From positions 81,072 to 145,071 of the forward strand of contig NW_001914874.1 in the NCBI RefSeq assembly GCF_000208925.1: a DNA stretch of 64,000 nucleotides, read 5' to 3'. Below, piece by piece: positions 40,301 to 49,980 of the stretch. Each line of letters opens with the position of its first letter. Positions within the stretch are counted from its first letter, which is position 1. Source of the stretch: Entamoeba histolytica HM-1:IMSS (taxonomy: Eukaryota > Evosea > Mastigamoebida > Endamoebidae). The notes under the pieces are model-generated. The model was not told the DNA's origin, did not search any database, and saw only the letters and a list, made by a program, of their open reading frames with translations. Made by a program: the position numbers and the translations under genes.

Positions 40301-40560
40301 ATGACACTAACTATACTTGAAAAAAAACTTAAGACTCTTAATGATATTCTTAATTCAAATAGTTATTCTAATATAAACCTGTCATAAAAATCTTGAATAA
40401 TAAAATATTTATAAACAAAATCCCATAACAATACTAAGTAATGAAACTATTTGATAGTCTAGACAAGGACAGCAAAAGGAAAATATTCCATTATAAAGTC
40501 TTTTGTTTTTTTAAGGAATTGTTATATAAAAATAGCTTTATATGAAAATATAATTTAATA
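40301..40560 (+). pseudogene. Possible plus-strand gene relic
   Basis: An ATG at 40301 opens a 29-codon frame (MTLTILEKKLKTLNDILNSN...). After several stops the reading resumes as VMKLFDSLDKDSKRKIFHYK and FCFFKELLYKNSFI. No domain recognised. It could be the 5' part of a decayed member of an Entamoeba gene family. Confidence 0.3.
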
Positions 40561-41064
40561 TACTAACAAAAAACGTACATTATATCAAATTATAGTCATC
40601 AAAAAAAAATAAGTTATAGAAACAAAGAATCTTATTGTAAGTTTTCATTGAAGACACTCTCTAAAAATAATTTACATAGAACGAAAAAATAACTACAAAA
40701 TTGGAAAAGAAGATAAAAAAGAAATAGATTTTATAAAAGAGAGAAGAGTCTAGAAAAGTAACTTATAAATTTTATAATGGTAATAATATTTTAATAATAT
40801 TAGACATTATTTTTCCTTTAAAAAAGGTAGTTTTAATTATATCTCTTTTGAAAAAAAAAACTAAGAGATAAAGAATGAAGAAAGACATTTAGTGTCACAG
40901 TTGAGACGTTTCATTTTATAAAAGTATTAAAGGATTAAAATAAGTCACAAAAATGTTAAACCCTTTTCCAAAAATAATATAAAAGAGTATTAAAAATGAA
41001 AATAATAGAATAGAAGAACTAAATAATAAGTCAAAATAGTGAAATTAACGTAAAAGAAAGTGAA
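40561..41064. other. Intergenic DNA upstream of the lineage-specific paralogue
   Basis: About 500 bp, AT-rich, with purine-rich runs close to the next ATG. Nothing else recognised. Confidence 0.5.
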
Positions 41065-41742
41065 ATGAGTTTCAATGGATCATTCAATAAACATTACATT
41101 CCAGTGTATCCGCCACATATAAAAAAAGAAGGGGGAAATAAAAAAATAAAAAGAAAAAATGGAACGAATGAAATTCAAAAATCACAATTAGTTTTGAGAG
41201 ATTTTTTAAATTATATTACAAGTGAACAAGCTATTTTTATAGGATTATTATCTTTAGAAGCAAAAGTTATTATTGGAAAACCATTAAAAAGGAGTTCAGT
41301 TACTCGACAATATTTAAGAGTAATAAGTATTGAATTTGATGATGGAAGGGTTATAGAATGTGAAAATGAAGTTGAAGCAAAATGTATAGAAAAAAAGAAA
41401 AATGACATTAAAAATGGAGTAAGTGAAAAAACAGCAATAAGAAGATTTAAAACAAATAAAAGAACTGAATCAACAAATATATTAATTAGTTTTTTAAAAA
41501 AAATGGGATATAATTTTCAGTCTCGATTAACAGAAGGAAAGAAAGATACATCTAAATTAGAAACCGTATATAAAATATGTAAAAATAATATAGAATTAAT
41601 GGATTCAAATCAAATTGATCAAATTGGTGAACAAATTAATAAATTTTTATTCAATTTAGTATCTAGTGTAGTTGATCCTGTAGTTATATCAAATAATGAA
41701 CAAATTAAAAAGCTTTTACTCCCTGTAATTAAAAAAGATTGA
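41065..41742 (+). CDS. Lineage-specific conserved protein, paralogue of the gene at the left edge
   Basis: 225 residues, basic, no signal peptide or membrane segment. The first 40 residues contain a Lys-rich stretch (KKEGGNKKIKRKNG), a possible nuclear signal. The core (about 50-190) aligns with the protein encoded at 1-490. It shares the GKP-x-K motif, a Cys/Glu-rich helix, GVSEKTAIRR, NK-x-TE and GYNFQ. The C-terminus is helical (ELMDSNQIDQIGEQINKFLF). No known fold recognised. The conserved basic/helical core could bind nucleic acid, but that is a guess. Confidence 0.8.
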   Translation: MSFNGSFNKHYIPVYPPHIKKEGGNKKIKRKNGTNEIQKSQLVLRDFLNYITSEQAIFIGLLSLEAKVIIGKPLKRSSVTRQYLRVISIEFDDGRVIECENEVEAKCIEKKKNDIKNGVSEKTAIRRFKTNKRTESTNILISFLKKMGYNFQSRLTEGKKDTSKLETVYKICKNNIELMDSNQIDQIGEQINKFLFNLVSSVVDPVVISNNEQIKKLLLPVIKKD

Positions 41743-41809
41743 ATATTGATAAATTTATTATTCATTCAACTTTTATTCTTCATTTCTCTTTTCATTTTCA
41801 TTCAGTTGA

Positions 41810-41817
41810 TTAGAACT
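41810..41817 (+). promoter_or_regulatory. GAAC-like promoter element of the WD40 gene
   Basis: TTAGAACT differs by one base from (A/T)A(A/T)GAACT and lies 16 bp before the ATG at 41834, within the 91-bp spacer. Confidence 0.35.
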
Positions 41818-41833
41818 CATTTTTCATTTTAAT

Positions 41834-43162
41834 ATGTTTAAAAGATCTAAAAGCAAAATTGAACCTTTTAAATCATTTAAAATACAACATGAAATTGAAT
41901 GTATGGCATTTTCACCAACTACTAATTCAATTATAATTGGAACTACAACTGGTAAATTATTAGTTTTTAACTCAATTGATTATTCAAAACAAAAAGAAAT
42001 TCAAGTCTCTGGATTTCCTACTGGAGCATTAGCAAAACAAAGAATTATTGGAATACTCAAATCAAAAGATAAAATGGAAGAAGTTAAAGAAGTAATGGAA
42101 ATGGGTAATTCAACTGAATTTCCAATGGGAGATGCATTAAAAAAATATGACATTGGAGTTGATGAAATTGCTTCTTCTGGTGGAATTAAATGTGTTAGTG
42201 TTGTACATGATTTAAAAGTTGCAGTTGGATTTAATTCTACTCTTGGACTAATTGACTTATCTACATGTGGTGAAGTAGTAATTATTGAAGAAACAACATT
42301 AGGTCATTCAGGAATGGTACGTCATATTGATGTTTTTAATAACAAAATCATTTCATTAGCTAATGATCGTAATATTTGCATTTGGGCTAGTGATGGTAAA
42401 CTTTTAAAAACACTCCCAAGAACAGATGAAGATGAATATTATAATACATCATTACTTACAACTCAAGGTGATTTATTAGTTTCTGGAAGTAGACAATCAA
42501 AATATATGAATGAAAAAGGAGATATAACTCAAGTCTTTGAAGTAAGTGCATACACTATTCCAAATGATCCAACAAATGCAAAATTTATTAAATACTTTCA
42601 TCATAATAGAACATCACCACATCATAATGTTATAGTTTCTATTCAATTATTAGAAAATGGAAAAATTATAACAGGAAGTCAAGATGGTGTATTTGCAATT
42701 TGGGAAGAAACCGAATATCGTTGTTTATTTATCAAAATTAATTCAAGCCAAATAGAATATACTAAACTAAAACAAAATTGTCCTGTTCATTGTGCTGTTT
42801 ATTGTGATAAATTATTAATTGTTTCTATGAGAGATTATATAGCAGCATTTGACACAAGTTATCGTGAAGTTACTCCTCAAAGAAAACCTAGTGAAGAAAA
42901 GTCAATGATGCCATTTGGAAGATATAAACGAGATATTACTGATATCTTCTCAGTTATGAAAAGTGAAAAAAAATATTGGCTTTATCTTGTTGTGTCAGAA
43001 GCTGGAGAAATTAACGTTGTTACTTTTGATCCAAATAATAAACCTGCATTTACTAAAACTCAAACTTTTACTTCAGATGGAAAAATTACTTCCTCTATAA
43101 GAACTCAAAAATCTTTATTAATGGGTTTTTCAAGAGGTACAGTAATGGAAATTATGTTCTAA
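41834..43162 (+). CDS. WD40-repeat protein
   Basis: 442 residues forming a probable seven-bladed propeller, a scaffold for protein complexes. Blades are recognisable at 22-48 (IECMAFSPTTNSIIIGTTTG), about 155-190 (HSGMVRHIDVFNNKIISLAND then NICIWASDGKLL), and about 255-290 (NVIVSIQLLENGKIITGSQDG then FAIW). The others are degenerate. No additional domain, signal peptide or membrane segment. Only 91 bp separate it from the upstream gene. Partner and pathway unknown. Confidence 0.8.
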   Translation: MFKRSKSKIEPFKSFKIQHEIECMAFSPTTNSIIIGTTTGKLLVFNSIDYSKQKEIQVSGFPTGALAKQRIIGILKSKDKMEEVKEVMEMGNSTEFPMGDALKKYDIGVDEIASSGGIKCVSVVHDLKVAVGFNSTLGLIDLSTCGEVVIIEETTLGHSGMVRHIDVFNNKIISLANDRNICIWASDGKLLKTLPRTDEDEYYNTSLLTTQGDLLVSGSRQSKYMNEKGDITQVFEVSAYTIPNDPTNAKFIKYFHHNRTSPHHNVIVSIQLLENGKIITGSQDGVFAIWEETEYRCLFIKINSSQIEYTKLKQNCPVHCAVYCDKLLIVSMRDYIAAFDTSYREVTPQRKPSEEKSMMPFGRYKRDITDIFSVMKSEKKYWLYLVVSEAGEINVVTFDPNNKPAFTKTQTFTSDGKITSSIRTQKSLLMGFSRGTVMEIMF

Positions 43163-43529
43163 ATTTTTATTCTTTTCTTATGTTTTTTTTCACTTTCTGA
43201 CTTTTTTTTATTCTTATCTAAATTTAGATACTCATGACGAACAAAAAAATAATTTTTAAGAAATAATTGATAAATTTAATCTTATTCTTATTTAGAAGAT
43301 CAGCAGAAGAAAAAAATCGATCTTCACCAAACCCATATATTCAGTATGATTTTGGAGTTTTAGTATTAAATTAATAAAAAAAACTATAGCTTTAAATATG
43401 AAAAGAAGAAAAAATGCCTATTTGAGTTAAAAATAACTCAGATGCATGACAAAAAGAAAAGGAAGACAAAAAGAGACAATAAAAGTGGGACTATAAATCT
43501 CAAAATCAATTTTATTCGTTTCAATAGAA
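43163..43529. other. Intergenic spacer
   Basis: 367 bp, AT-rich; upstream region of the ceramide synthase gene. No other feature recognised. Confidence 0.5.
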
Positions 43530-44507
43530 ATGAAATTCTTTAGTGGATTACCTACCTTAACAAATCAAGATAAGTTTAATATTGCTCAAATTGCAATTAT
43601 TTTACCTATAGTCCTTCTTTGTATTCCAACATCTTTCAATAGAAGAAAAGAACTTAAGAGTGATCTTATACCGAATCCACTTATTCTTCTATGGTCTTTT
43701 ATTCCATTTGTATTAATCTATGCCTTAAGAGTTCTTTGTATTGAACATATATTTCCTAAATTAGGTGATAAGTTCATATTTTATAAGTTTTATTGGGAAC
43801 CAGGAGTTAGAGAGTTTAGAGTCAAACGATTTGCACTTGTTTTATTCAAAGCTATTTACTTTTGGATTAGTGCTCCATTAGGAATTTTATTATTTAGATA
43901 TGAAGATTGGATGCCTAGTGCATTATTTGGGAAAGGAAAACAAGACCTTGAGTTATTATGGGAAAATTACCCTTACCAAGAACAATCTCCAATGCTTAAT
44001 GTATATTATTGTTGGGCACTTGGATATCATTTTCATTCTCTTGTTTTCCATATGCAAAGTGAGAAAAGAAATGATTATTTTGAAAATTTATTGCACCATG
44101 TTGCTACAGTGTTTTTAATTATATTTAGTTTCTGTAATAATTGTGGAAGAATTGGTGTTTTAGTATTAATTCTTCATGACATTGTTGATGCAATTATGTA
44201 TATGAGTAAAAGTGTTAATGACATGCCAAATCAAGTTCCTGTATATTGTGGATTTGCTTTTATTGCAATTTCATTTTTCCAATTTAGAATATTTACACTT
44301 GGTTATCATATCATTCCTGCTGCTATTAATGCTAAAAATTATATTCCTGATGGAATTCCTGGTTCATATATTGTATTTTATTTGTTAGTTGGGTTATTAT
44401 GTGTATTATGGGTATTGCATGCTTATTGGTTCTATTTAATTATTCAAATTATTGTTGTTGCAATAAAAAATAAGGGTCGATTAAAAGATCCTCATGCTTT
44501 AGGATAA
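43530..44507 (+). CDS. Ceramide synthase (LAG1 type, TLC domain)
   Basis: 325-residue ER membrane enzyme that N-acylates a sphingoid base with acyl-CoA. About six to eight membrane segments. The Lag1 motif is present: NLLHHVAT with the His pair H189/H190, and LILHDIVDA with H216, D217 and D220, all needed for activity in yeast and animal enzymes. The region 124-148 (YEDWMPSALFGKG...WENYP) corresponds to the family's loop before the active-site helices. A second, degenerate family member lies at 60815-61771. No Hox-like domain, as usual outside vertebrates. The C-terminus is short and basic. Confidence 0.9.
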   Translation: MKFFSGLPTLTNQDKFNIAQIAIILPIVLLCIPTSFNRRKELKSDLIPNPLILLWSFIPFVLIYALRVLCIEHIFPKLGDKFIFYKFYWEPGVREFRVKRFALVLFKAIYFWISAPLGILLFRYEDWMPSALFGKGKQDLELLWENYPYQEQSPMLNVYYCWALGYHFHSLVFHMQSEKRNDYFENLLHHVATVFLIIFSFCNNCGRIGVLVLILHDIVDAIMYMSKSVNDMPNQVPVYCGFAFIAISFFQFRIFTLGYHIIPAAINAKNYIPDGIPGSYIVFYLLVGLLCVLWVLHAYWFYLIIQIIVVAIKNKGRLKDPHALG

Positions 44508-44973
44508 ATTGGTTTTTCTAGACTTAGAATGGAAAATTTTTTGTAATTCAAGTTTTTTATTTATATAAAATGTGTTATATTTTTATTTGTTTTATAATAC
44601 ATAATAAATAATTGATTGATATTATTTAATTAGGAAAAAAGTTTATATGATGGTATTTTTAATTATATTATAAATAAATATTATATAATTTGTGAAGTTA
44701 ATAAGTAATAAGAGGAGATAGAAATGTTTAATAATAAACTCACTCATCCTTAAATTATACCACAATTATATTAATATATTATTTGGTTATTCATACGTAA
44801 CTTTCATTAATTGTTATTATTTTATTAAGAATATTTTTTCTATAACTTTTGAATTATCAATTTTCTTAGTTATAAAAAGGAATATGAATAAAGATTTATG
44901 GAATTTTTTTTATTCATTTTAAATAAAGTTTGAATTAATTGTCTCAAAACTTTAAATCAGATAGGAGCATTTA
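44508..44973. other. Intergenic spacer
   Basis: 466 bp, AT-rich. AAACTTTAAATCAG just before the next start resembles a TATA-type element. Nothing else seen. Confidence 0.5.
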
Positions 44974-46269
44974 TTGTTCATGAAACTAATGGAACAAACA
45001 TCAATATATTCTTTTATTAAATCAAAAAATTTAAAAACGGAATTTTCATCTACTTTTGGTACATTGGCTGAAAGAAGAAGACCACAAAAAATTGAGGATG
45101 TAGTTGGACAATTAAAAGTTAGAGACGATATTATTCATCAAGTTACAGTTTTAGGAAGGGTTGATTCAATGATTTTCTTTGGACCACCTGGGTGTGGGAA
45201 AACAACATTCTGTAAATTGATTAAAAGGCATTTTGAAAAGTCATTTATTGAATTAGATGGAAATTCAATTAATACAAATATCGTTAAAGACTTTAAAAAA
45301 GGTATTATTAAAAAAAACAAAGAAACAACACACTCTCAAACTATTATTTTTATTGATGAAATTCATTGTATTAGTTCAACTGTACAAAACTTTCTTATTG
45401 ATTTAATTAAAGAAAAAACAATATGTTTAATTGGAACAACAACCCAAGTCCCATCTTTTTGTCTTTCAAAAGAATTACTTCTCTTTATGAGGGTTATTGT
45501 GTTGGAGCGATTGAATGAAGTATCAGTGAAGGAAATTATTAAAAGGGCAATAAATGCTGAATATTCAAAGTACATAGTTAGTGATGAAGTAATTGATAAG
45601 ATTGTTGAGTCAAGCGATGGAGATGGAAGAATGGCTTTAAATAATTTAGAAAAATTGATTCAATGTGCTGAATTGGAAAAAGTAAATGAAGTTAGTATAA
45701 AATTTGTTCATGAAGTAATTGGGAAAAGAGCTCTTAATTATGATAAACGAGGAGATGAACATTATAATTTAATAAGTGCATTTCAGAAAAGTATTAGAGG
45801 AAGTGATGAAGATGCTTCAGTTTATTGGTTAGAGCGTATGATTCTTTCAGGTGAAAAACTCAGTTATATTACTCGGAGGATGTTAAGAATAGCAAGTGAA
45901 GATATTGGAATGGCAGATACTAGTGCAACAACAGTCATATCAAATGTTGCGTATGCTGTTGATGTCTTAGGATATCCTGATTGTAAATGTTGTTTACTTG
46001 AAGGTGTTTTATATTTAGCAAGAGCAAGAAAGTCAAATTTCTTAGATGTATTAGACTCATTAGGAAGATCATTGAAGAAACAACAATACTCTGTTCCATT
46101 GGAAGTTTCTTTGATGAGTAAACACTGTCTTTTTAAACCAAAGAAGTTTTCTACTAAGGACAATGTTCTTCGACCAAAACCTATTATGAAAGAAAAGCAA
46201 ATGATATATTCTCGATTTGTAAGACCTTTGGACTATAAAAACATCCTTCCAACACAACCACAACACTAA
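44974..46269 (+). CDS. WRNIP1/Mgs1/RarA-type AAA+ ATPase
   Basis: 431 residues; a clamp-loader-like ATPase that acts at stalled replication forks. The start matches the family (L-A-E-R-x-R-P, D-V-V-G-Q). Walker A is GPPGCGKT (70-77) and Walker B IFIDEIH (125-131). The sensor stretch GTTTQVPSF corresponds to GATTENPSF of bacterial RarA. The C-terminal half has the RarA tetramerisation signature: KSIRGSDEDASVYWLERM, GEKLSYITRRM and ASEDIGMAD. There is no N-terminal UBZ zinc finger as found in human WRNIP1. Alternative starts at Met3 or Met6 are possible. Confidence 0.92.
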   Translation: MFMKLMEQTSIYSFIKSKNLKTEFSSTFGTLAERRRPQKIEDVVGQLKVRDDIIHQVTVLGRVDSMIFFGPPGCGKTTFCKLIKRHFEKSFIELDGNSINTNIVKDFKKGIIKKNKETTHSQTIIFIDEIHCISSTVQNFLIDLIKEKTICLIGTTTQVPSFCLSKELLLFMRVIVLERLNEVSVKEIIKRAINAEYSKYIVSDEVIDKIVESSDGDGRMALNNLEKLIQCAELEKVNEVSIKFVHEVIGKRALNYDKRGDEHYNLISAFQKSIRGSDEDASVYWLERMILSGEKLSYITRRMLRIASEDIGMADTSATTVISNVAYAVDVLGYPDCKCCLLEGVLYLARARKSNFLDVLDSLGRSLKKQQYSVPLEVSLMSKHCLFKPKKFSTKDNVLRPKPIMKEKQMIYSRFVRPLDYKNILPTQPQH

Positions 46270-46801
46270 ATTAATTTATATTCTTCTTTTTTAGTAACAT
46301 AATATTGATGAAAGATTCAGACGAAAAAATTTTCAATTATTTATGACAATATTAAAATAAATTTTTTTAAAATTATATTTCCAACAACATATAATTTCTT
46401 TCATAGCTTCTTTGAGTAATATTAGAAAGGTGTTAAAAATAAATAGTAAAGAAATTGTGTTTAATAAGAAAATTTATTAACGAAAAAATAATTCAACAAC
46501 TTTATTATTTATTATTATAAGGTTGAAAAATATAAAATTCTATATAAAATAAGTTAGGTTGTAAAGTATAAATTTCATTCTAAAGCACTTTTGGGAAGAA
46601 TAAGAAAAGAATCTTTTGAAATTTTATTTTTATTATATTTTTCCATTAAAAATTTTAAAATTCTTTTTTCATAAAATCCATTAAAACAGTTTTTCTAACT
46701 CTTTTTAATAATAAAAGTGGAGTTATTCAATATTCTAAAACAGAAGATATAAAAATACTCACAAAATCAGAGAAATCTAAAAAATAAGATGAAAATAAAT
46801 A
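46270..46801. other. Intergenic spacer
   Basis: 532 bp, AT-rich with stops in all frames; no feature recognised beyond the presumed promoter of the PQ-loop gene. Confidence 0.5.
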
Positions 46802-47893
46802 ATGACAATACCTAAAATAGTTAGCATCATTATATTAATTATTCCTACTGTACTTTCGAATGGAATAAAATATTGTGAAGCAACAGGATCAGAGTCAGAT
46901 CAATTTTGGTATATCAATTATTTAAATACTTTTGAAATAATTTTAGGGATTGTTATATTAGTATTTACTATAATATCAGTTCTTCCACAAGCTATCAAAA
47001 TTATTAGAAGAAAAAATGGAGAAGGATTATCTCCAACTTATCTTTTACTTATGACTTGTAATCAAGTTTTTGCAGGAGTAAATTCTACTATTCTTAATTA
47101 TCCTACAATGGCAAGCTGTCCTTATATTGGTGCTAGAAAATGTTTGCCACCTTTATTATCATATTTTCAAATGATGTCATTAGTAGTTTTAGAATTTATT
47201 ATCTTTGCTCTTTATTTAATATTCTTTAAAACAAAAAAAGATAAAATTTATATCAGAGCAATAATATTCTTTTTATTATCTGTAACATTTTTAATTATAT
47301 CTATATTATTTGTTTTTATTAGTATATATTGGATAGGTGAATGCAATCCATTTACTGATTGGTTTGCTTATGTATTTGGAATTTGTTCTTCTATTGTAAC
47401 TTTTGTTGAATATTTACCGCAGATATGGAGAACTTTTAGAACAAAAAATTGTGGTTCATTATCATTAACTGCCAATTCAATTCAAACACTTGGATGTTTT
47501 GTTATTGTGTGTTATATGTTTTTTTCAACACAACAACATATAACAACATTAGCAACATATATTGTTTCATTTATTCAACATACTGTTTTAGTTGTTTTAC
47601 AAATAAAATATGATTATATTGATAAATATTGTTGTAAGAAGAAAGGTTCTGGTTATAATGATTTTAATGTAGAAGAAATGAAAGAAAACAAAGAGACAGG
47701 TTCAACACGCAAAAATGAATTATACCATCAATTAATTAGTCAAAATAAAGAAAAAGAAATTGTAATTGAACCAGTAAAAGAAGGTATTAATGAAATTTGT
47801 AATGAAATAGAAATAGAGGATGAACAAATTAAAAACAGAAATAGCGATGAAACAGAAAATGAATTGGAACAAGCTGTAATGGTTGATAGTTAA
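46802..47893 (+). CDS. PQ-loop repeat membrane transporter
   Basis: 363 residues, about seven membrane segments. Two PQ-loop repeats: SVLPQAIKIIRRKNGEGLS (P61, Q62) and EYLPQIWRTFRTKNCGSLS (P205, Q206). The family includes lysosomal exporters of cationic amino acids and cystine. An endolysosomal location is plausible, but the substrate is not deducible. A hydrophobic N-terminus (about 5-20) may be a signal sequence, followed by a lumenal loop with Cys. The C-terminal 75 residues are hydrophilic and acidic. Confidence 0.85.
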   Translation: MTIPKIVSIIILIIPTVLSNGIKYCEATGSESDQFWYINYLNTFEIILGIVILVFTIISVLPQAIKIIRRKNGEGLSPTYLLLMTCNQVFAGVNSTILNYPTMASCPYIGARKCLPPLLSYFQMMSLVVLEFIIFALYLIFFKTKKDKIYIRAIIFFLLSVTFLIISILFVFISIYWIGECNPFTDWFAYVFGICSSIVTFVEYLPQIWRTFRTKNCGSLSLTANSIQTLGCFVIVCYMFFSTQQHITTLATYIVSFIQHTVLVVLQIKYDYIDKYCCKKKGSGYNDFNVEEMKENKETGSTRKNELYHQLISQNKEKEIVIEPVKEGINEICNEIEIEDEQIKNRNSDETENELEQAVMVDS

Positions 47894-47973
47894 TTAATAC
47901 ATCTCATAGTTTTTACTTTTTGTATTTCTTTTTTTTTGTATTTTTTATTAAAAAACTTATAATTTATCAAACA

Positions 47974-48555
47974 ATGGCACGAAGTCAAGAAAAAGCTCAT
48001 TCTATGCTTAATAGATGGAAATTAATGCAAAATGATCAGGAAATAGGAAATCTTCAAATTAAACCTAAACATCCAGATCAATGTAAAACAATACAAGCAG
48101 CAAAATATTGGAGACAAATGATTATTAAAGAAATGGGACAAAAAGTAAGTGAAATTCAAAATGGTACTTTAGGAGAAAATGCTGTTCGAGCATTAAATAA
48201 TGAGATAAATAATTTAAATAAAGAAAGAATACAGTATGAGCGTAAAATAAAACAATTAGGTGGTGTTTCTTTTGTTTGTTATTTATAAATATATTCTTCT
48301 ACACATAGTTTCTCATTATGTTAGGGAAAAAAAACAAAAGAATCTGATGAGTTTACTTTCTTTGGTGCTGCTCAATATTTACCTGAAGCAAAAGAATTAC
48401 AAAAAAGAAATAATAGAAAATTAATGTCAAAACAAGACATACAATTATTAGGGGAAGAGTATTATGGAATGGATGACTATGAAACTACTGATTTATTAGA
48501 AGAAGAGCTTTCAATACAAAATGAATTAAAACAAACTTTACAAAGTAATCAATAA
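47974..48555 (+). CDS. ISY1: Splicing factor ISY1, two exons
   Basis: Exons 47974-48273 and 48325-48555 encode 176 residues. ISY1 belongs to the NineTeen/Prp19-associated complex of the spliceosome. Family phrases: MARSQEKA at the start, KYWRQMIIKEMGQKVSEIQN, ALNNEINNLNKER, IKQLGG, and after the splice FTFFGAAQYLPEAKEL and GEEYYGMDD. The start is the internal ATG, not the upstream one at 47920, because family proteins begin MAR-x-x-EKA and the upstream extension is only Phe/Ile. Shorter than human ISY1 (285). Its stop lies 6 bp from that of the convergent RPA3 gene. Confidence 0.92.
48274..48324 (+). other. Intron of ISY1, 51 nt
   Basis: GTTTGTTATTTATAAAT...CATTATGTTAG, phase 0. Unspliced reading ends at once (VCYL stop), whereas splicing restores the ISY1 C-terminal half. 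Confidence 0.92.
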
Positions 48556-48561
48556 TGAAAA

Positions 48562-48947
48562 TCAATTAGACTCAAATATTTCTTTATATTCTTCAAGTTT
48601 TTTAATAGACGTTAATGCCTCATAGATTTTATCACCTAACTGGTTAGTTCTTCTTATCCTTTTTTGTTAATAAGAGTTAACAAACTAAAGTCACATTGTT
48701 CACAGGATAATAGATCAAGGCTGTTTTCTCCTTTTACTAGTCCAGTAATATCAAATAATGTTTCACTGTCACAACTTGGAATACATATATTTTCTTGTGT
48801 AATTGTTATTTCAACCCCATTAACATTCATTCCAATTTCACCTGGCTCTCCTTGAGATGCTTGTACTTTACCAAATACACGTACGACTTTATCAAAGTAA
48901 TTTCCAAAATCTTGTACATCAACAATAGGAATTGGTTCTGTTTCCAT
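48562..48947 (-). CDS. RPA3: Replication protein A 14-kDa subunit-like OB-fold protein, two exons
   Basis: Exons 48686-48947 and 48562-48635 encode 111 residues, the usual size for RPA14. It forms the small subunit of the single-strand DNA-binding trimer. The first part is a five-stranded OB barrel (FDKVVRVFGKVQ, GVEITITQE, LFDITGLVKG). After the splice comes an amphipathic helix (DKIYEALTSIKKLEEYKEIF) like the C-terminal helix through which RPA3 joins the trimer. Without splicing the ORF ends after 97 codons and lacks this helix. Short and divergent, so another small OB-fold protein is possible. Overlaps ISY1 transcripts at the 3' end. Confidence 0.75.
48636..48685 (-). other. Intron of the RPA3-like gene, 50 nt
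   Basis: Minus-strand GTTTGTTAACTC...AACCAGTTAG. The TTAG acceptor, not the CAG four bases earlier, gives an open frame and the C-terminal helix. Confidence 0.8.
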
Positions 48948-49980
48948 AGTGTTTTCTTCGTTTATAAAAATCCTAGTTCTTCTTTAATTTTCATCTTTTT
49001 CTTTAAATTGAGGAAATTGTCAATTTTTCTTATTTTATTTTTTTCACTTTATATTATTTGTTCTTAAAAAGACTCTTGTCATAATATAAAATCTCCAAAA
49101 TTTAGTCATTGATATGACATATAAGAAATAACTCTATATGATAAAACAAAGAACTTAATGGTTGTATTTAGTATTAGCATTGTAATAGTAATTTCGATAT
49201 AATATTATTTTTCATAAATACAACTATAATGCAAATAGAATATTTAACTACAACAGTAAGAAATAAGTCAACATAATCCATGAAAAAATATAAATAAATG
49301 TGCTAATAAAAATAAACGATAAAACTAAAACACTAGAAGAAGATGTAGTTGGAAAGAATGGATTACCAAAACAAGGTAGTGAATTAGAAAATAATAGAGG
49401 TGGAGAGTATTAGAGAAGAATGAGATACACCTCAGCAAGAAAGGGTTCAAGAAGAAACAGATAATAGAATGGTATTCTCGATTCAGGAAATTAGAGAAAC
49501 TAAGAATATGATCGGAATAAGTTGAGAATATAATAAGAGAAGGCATTGACTAAAAGAATAATCAAAAAGAAGAAAATTATAAATGAATATATGTAAATAT
49601 ATTTCTTTGCTAATTTTCATGCATTTGATAAAACAAATGATTATTAAAGAAATAATAATAAAAGAAAGTAAAGAAAAAATAAGATAAAGATAAGAAATGA
49701 GAAGAATAAAAGAAATACAATAATAAATACAATAACAAAAAGAATAAAACATAATAATTTTAATTTTAAATAACGATAAAATCTACAATGAATAATAATA
49801 TGAATAATTAATGAAATAAAAATATAAAGTACTTAAATCTATAAAAAACATAAGAAATAAATGAAACTGAAAGATAAAATATTTGAGGCAATATTTCTGT
49901 TAAAGTATTTTCTAGTATTAGCTAAAGAAATAAGTGGCAAAAAAGAAGAAAGCAATTAGTCCAAGAAAACAAACAGATAA
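48948..49980. other. Intergenic DNA with a possible plus-strand relic
   Basis: Mostly AT-rich. At about 49330-49545 the plus strand reads LEEDVVGKNGLPKQGSELEN, then in another frame QERVQEETDNRMVFSIQEIR; both look coding but are broken by stops. The minus-strand ORFs here are Phe/Leu-rich shadows. Confidence 0.3.

Noticed and set aside
47920..47973. Upstream ATG extending ISY1 by 18 residues
   Set aside because: The extension is only Met/Phe/Ile/Lys, while ISY1 proteins begin MAR-x-x-EKA, matching the internal ATG at 47974.
49325..49752. Two overlapping minus-strand ORFs of 73 and 89 codons
   Set aside because: Phe/Leu/Ser/Tyr-only composition; the plus strand here carries better, though broken, coding text.
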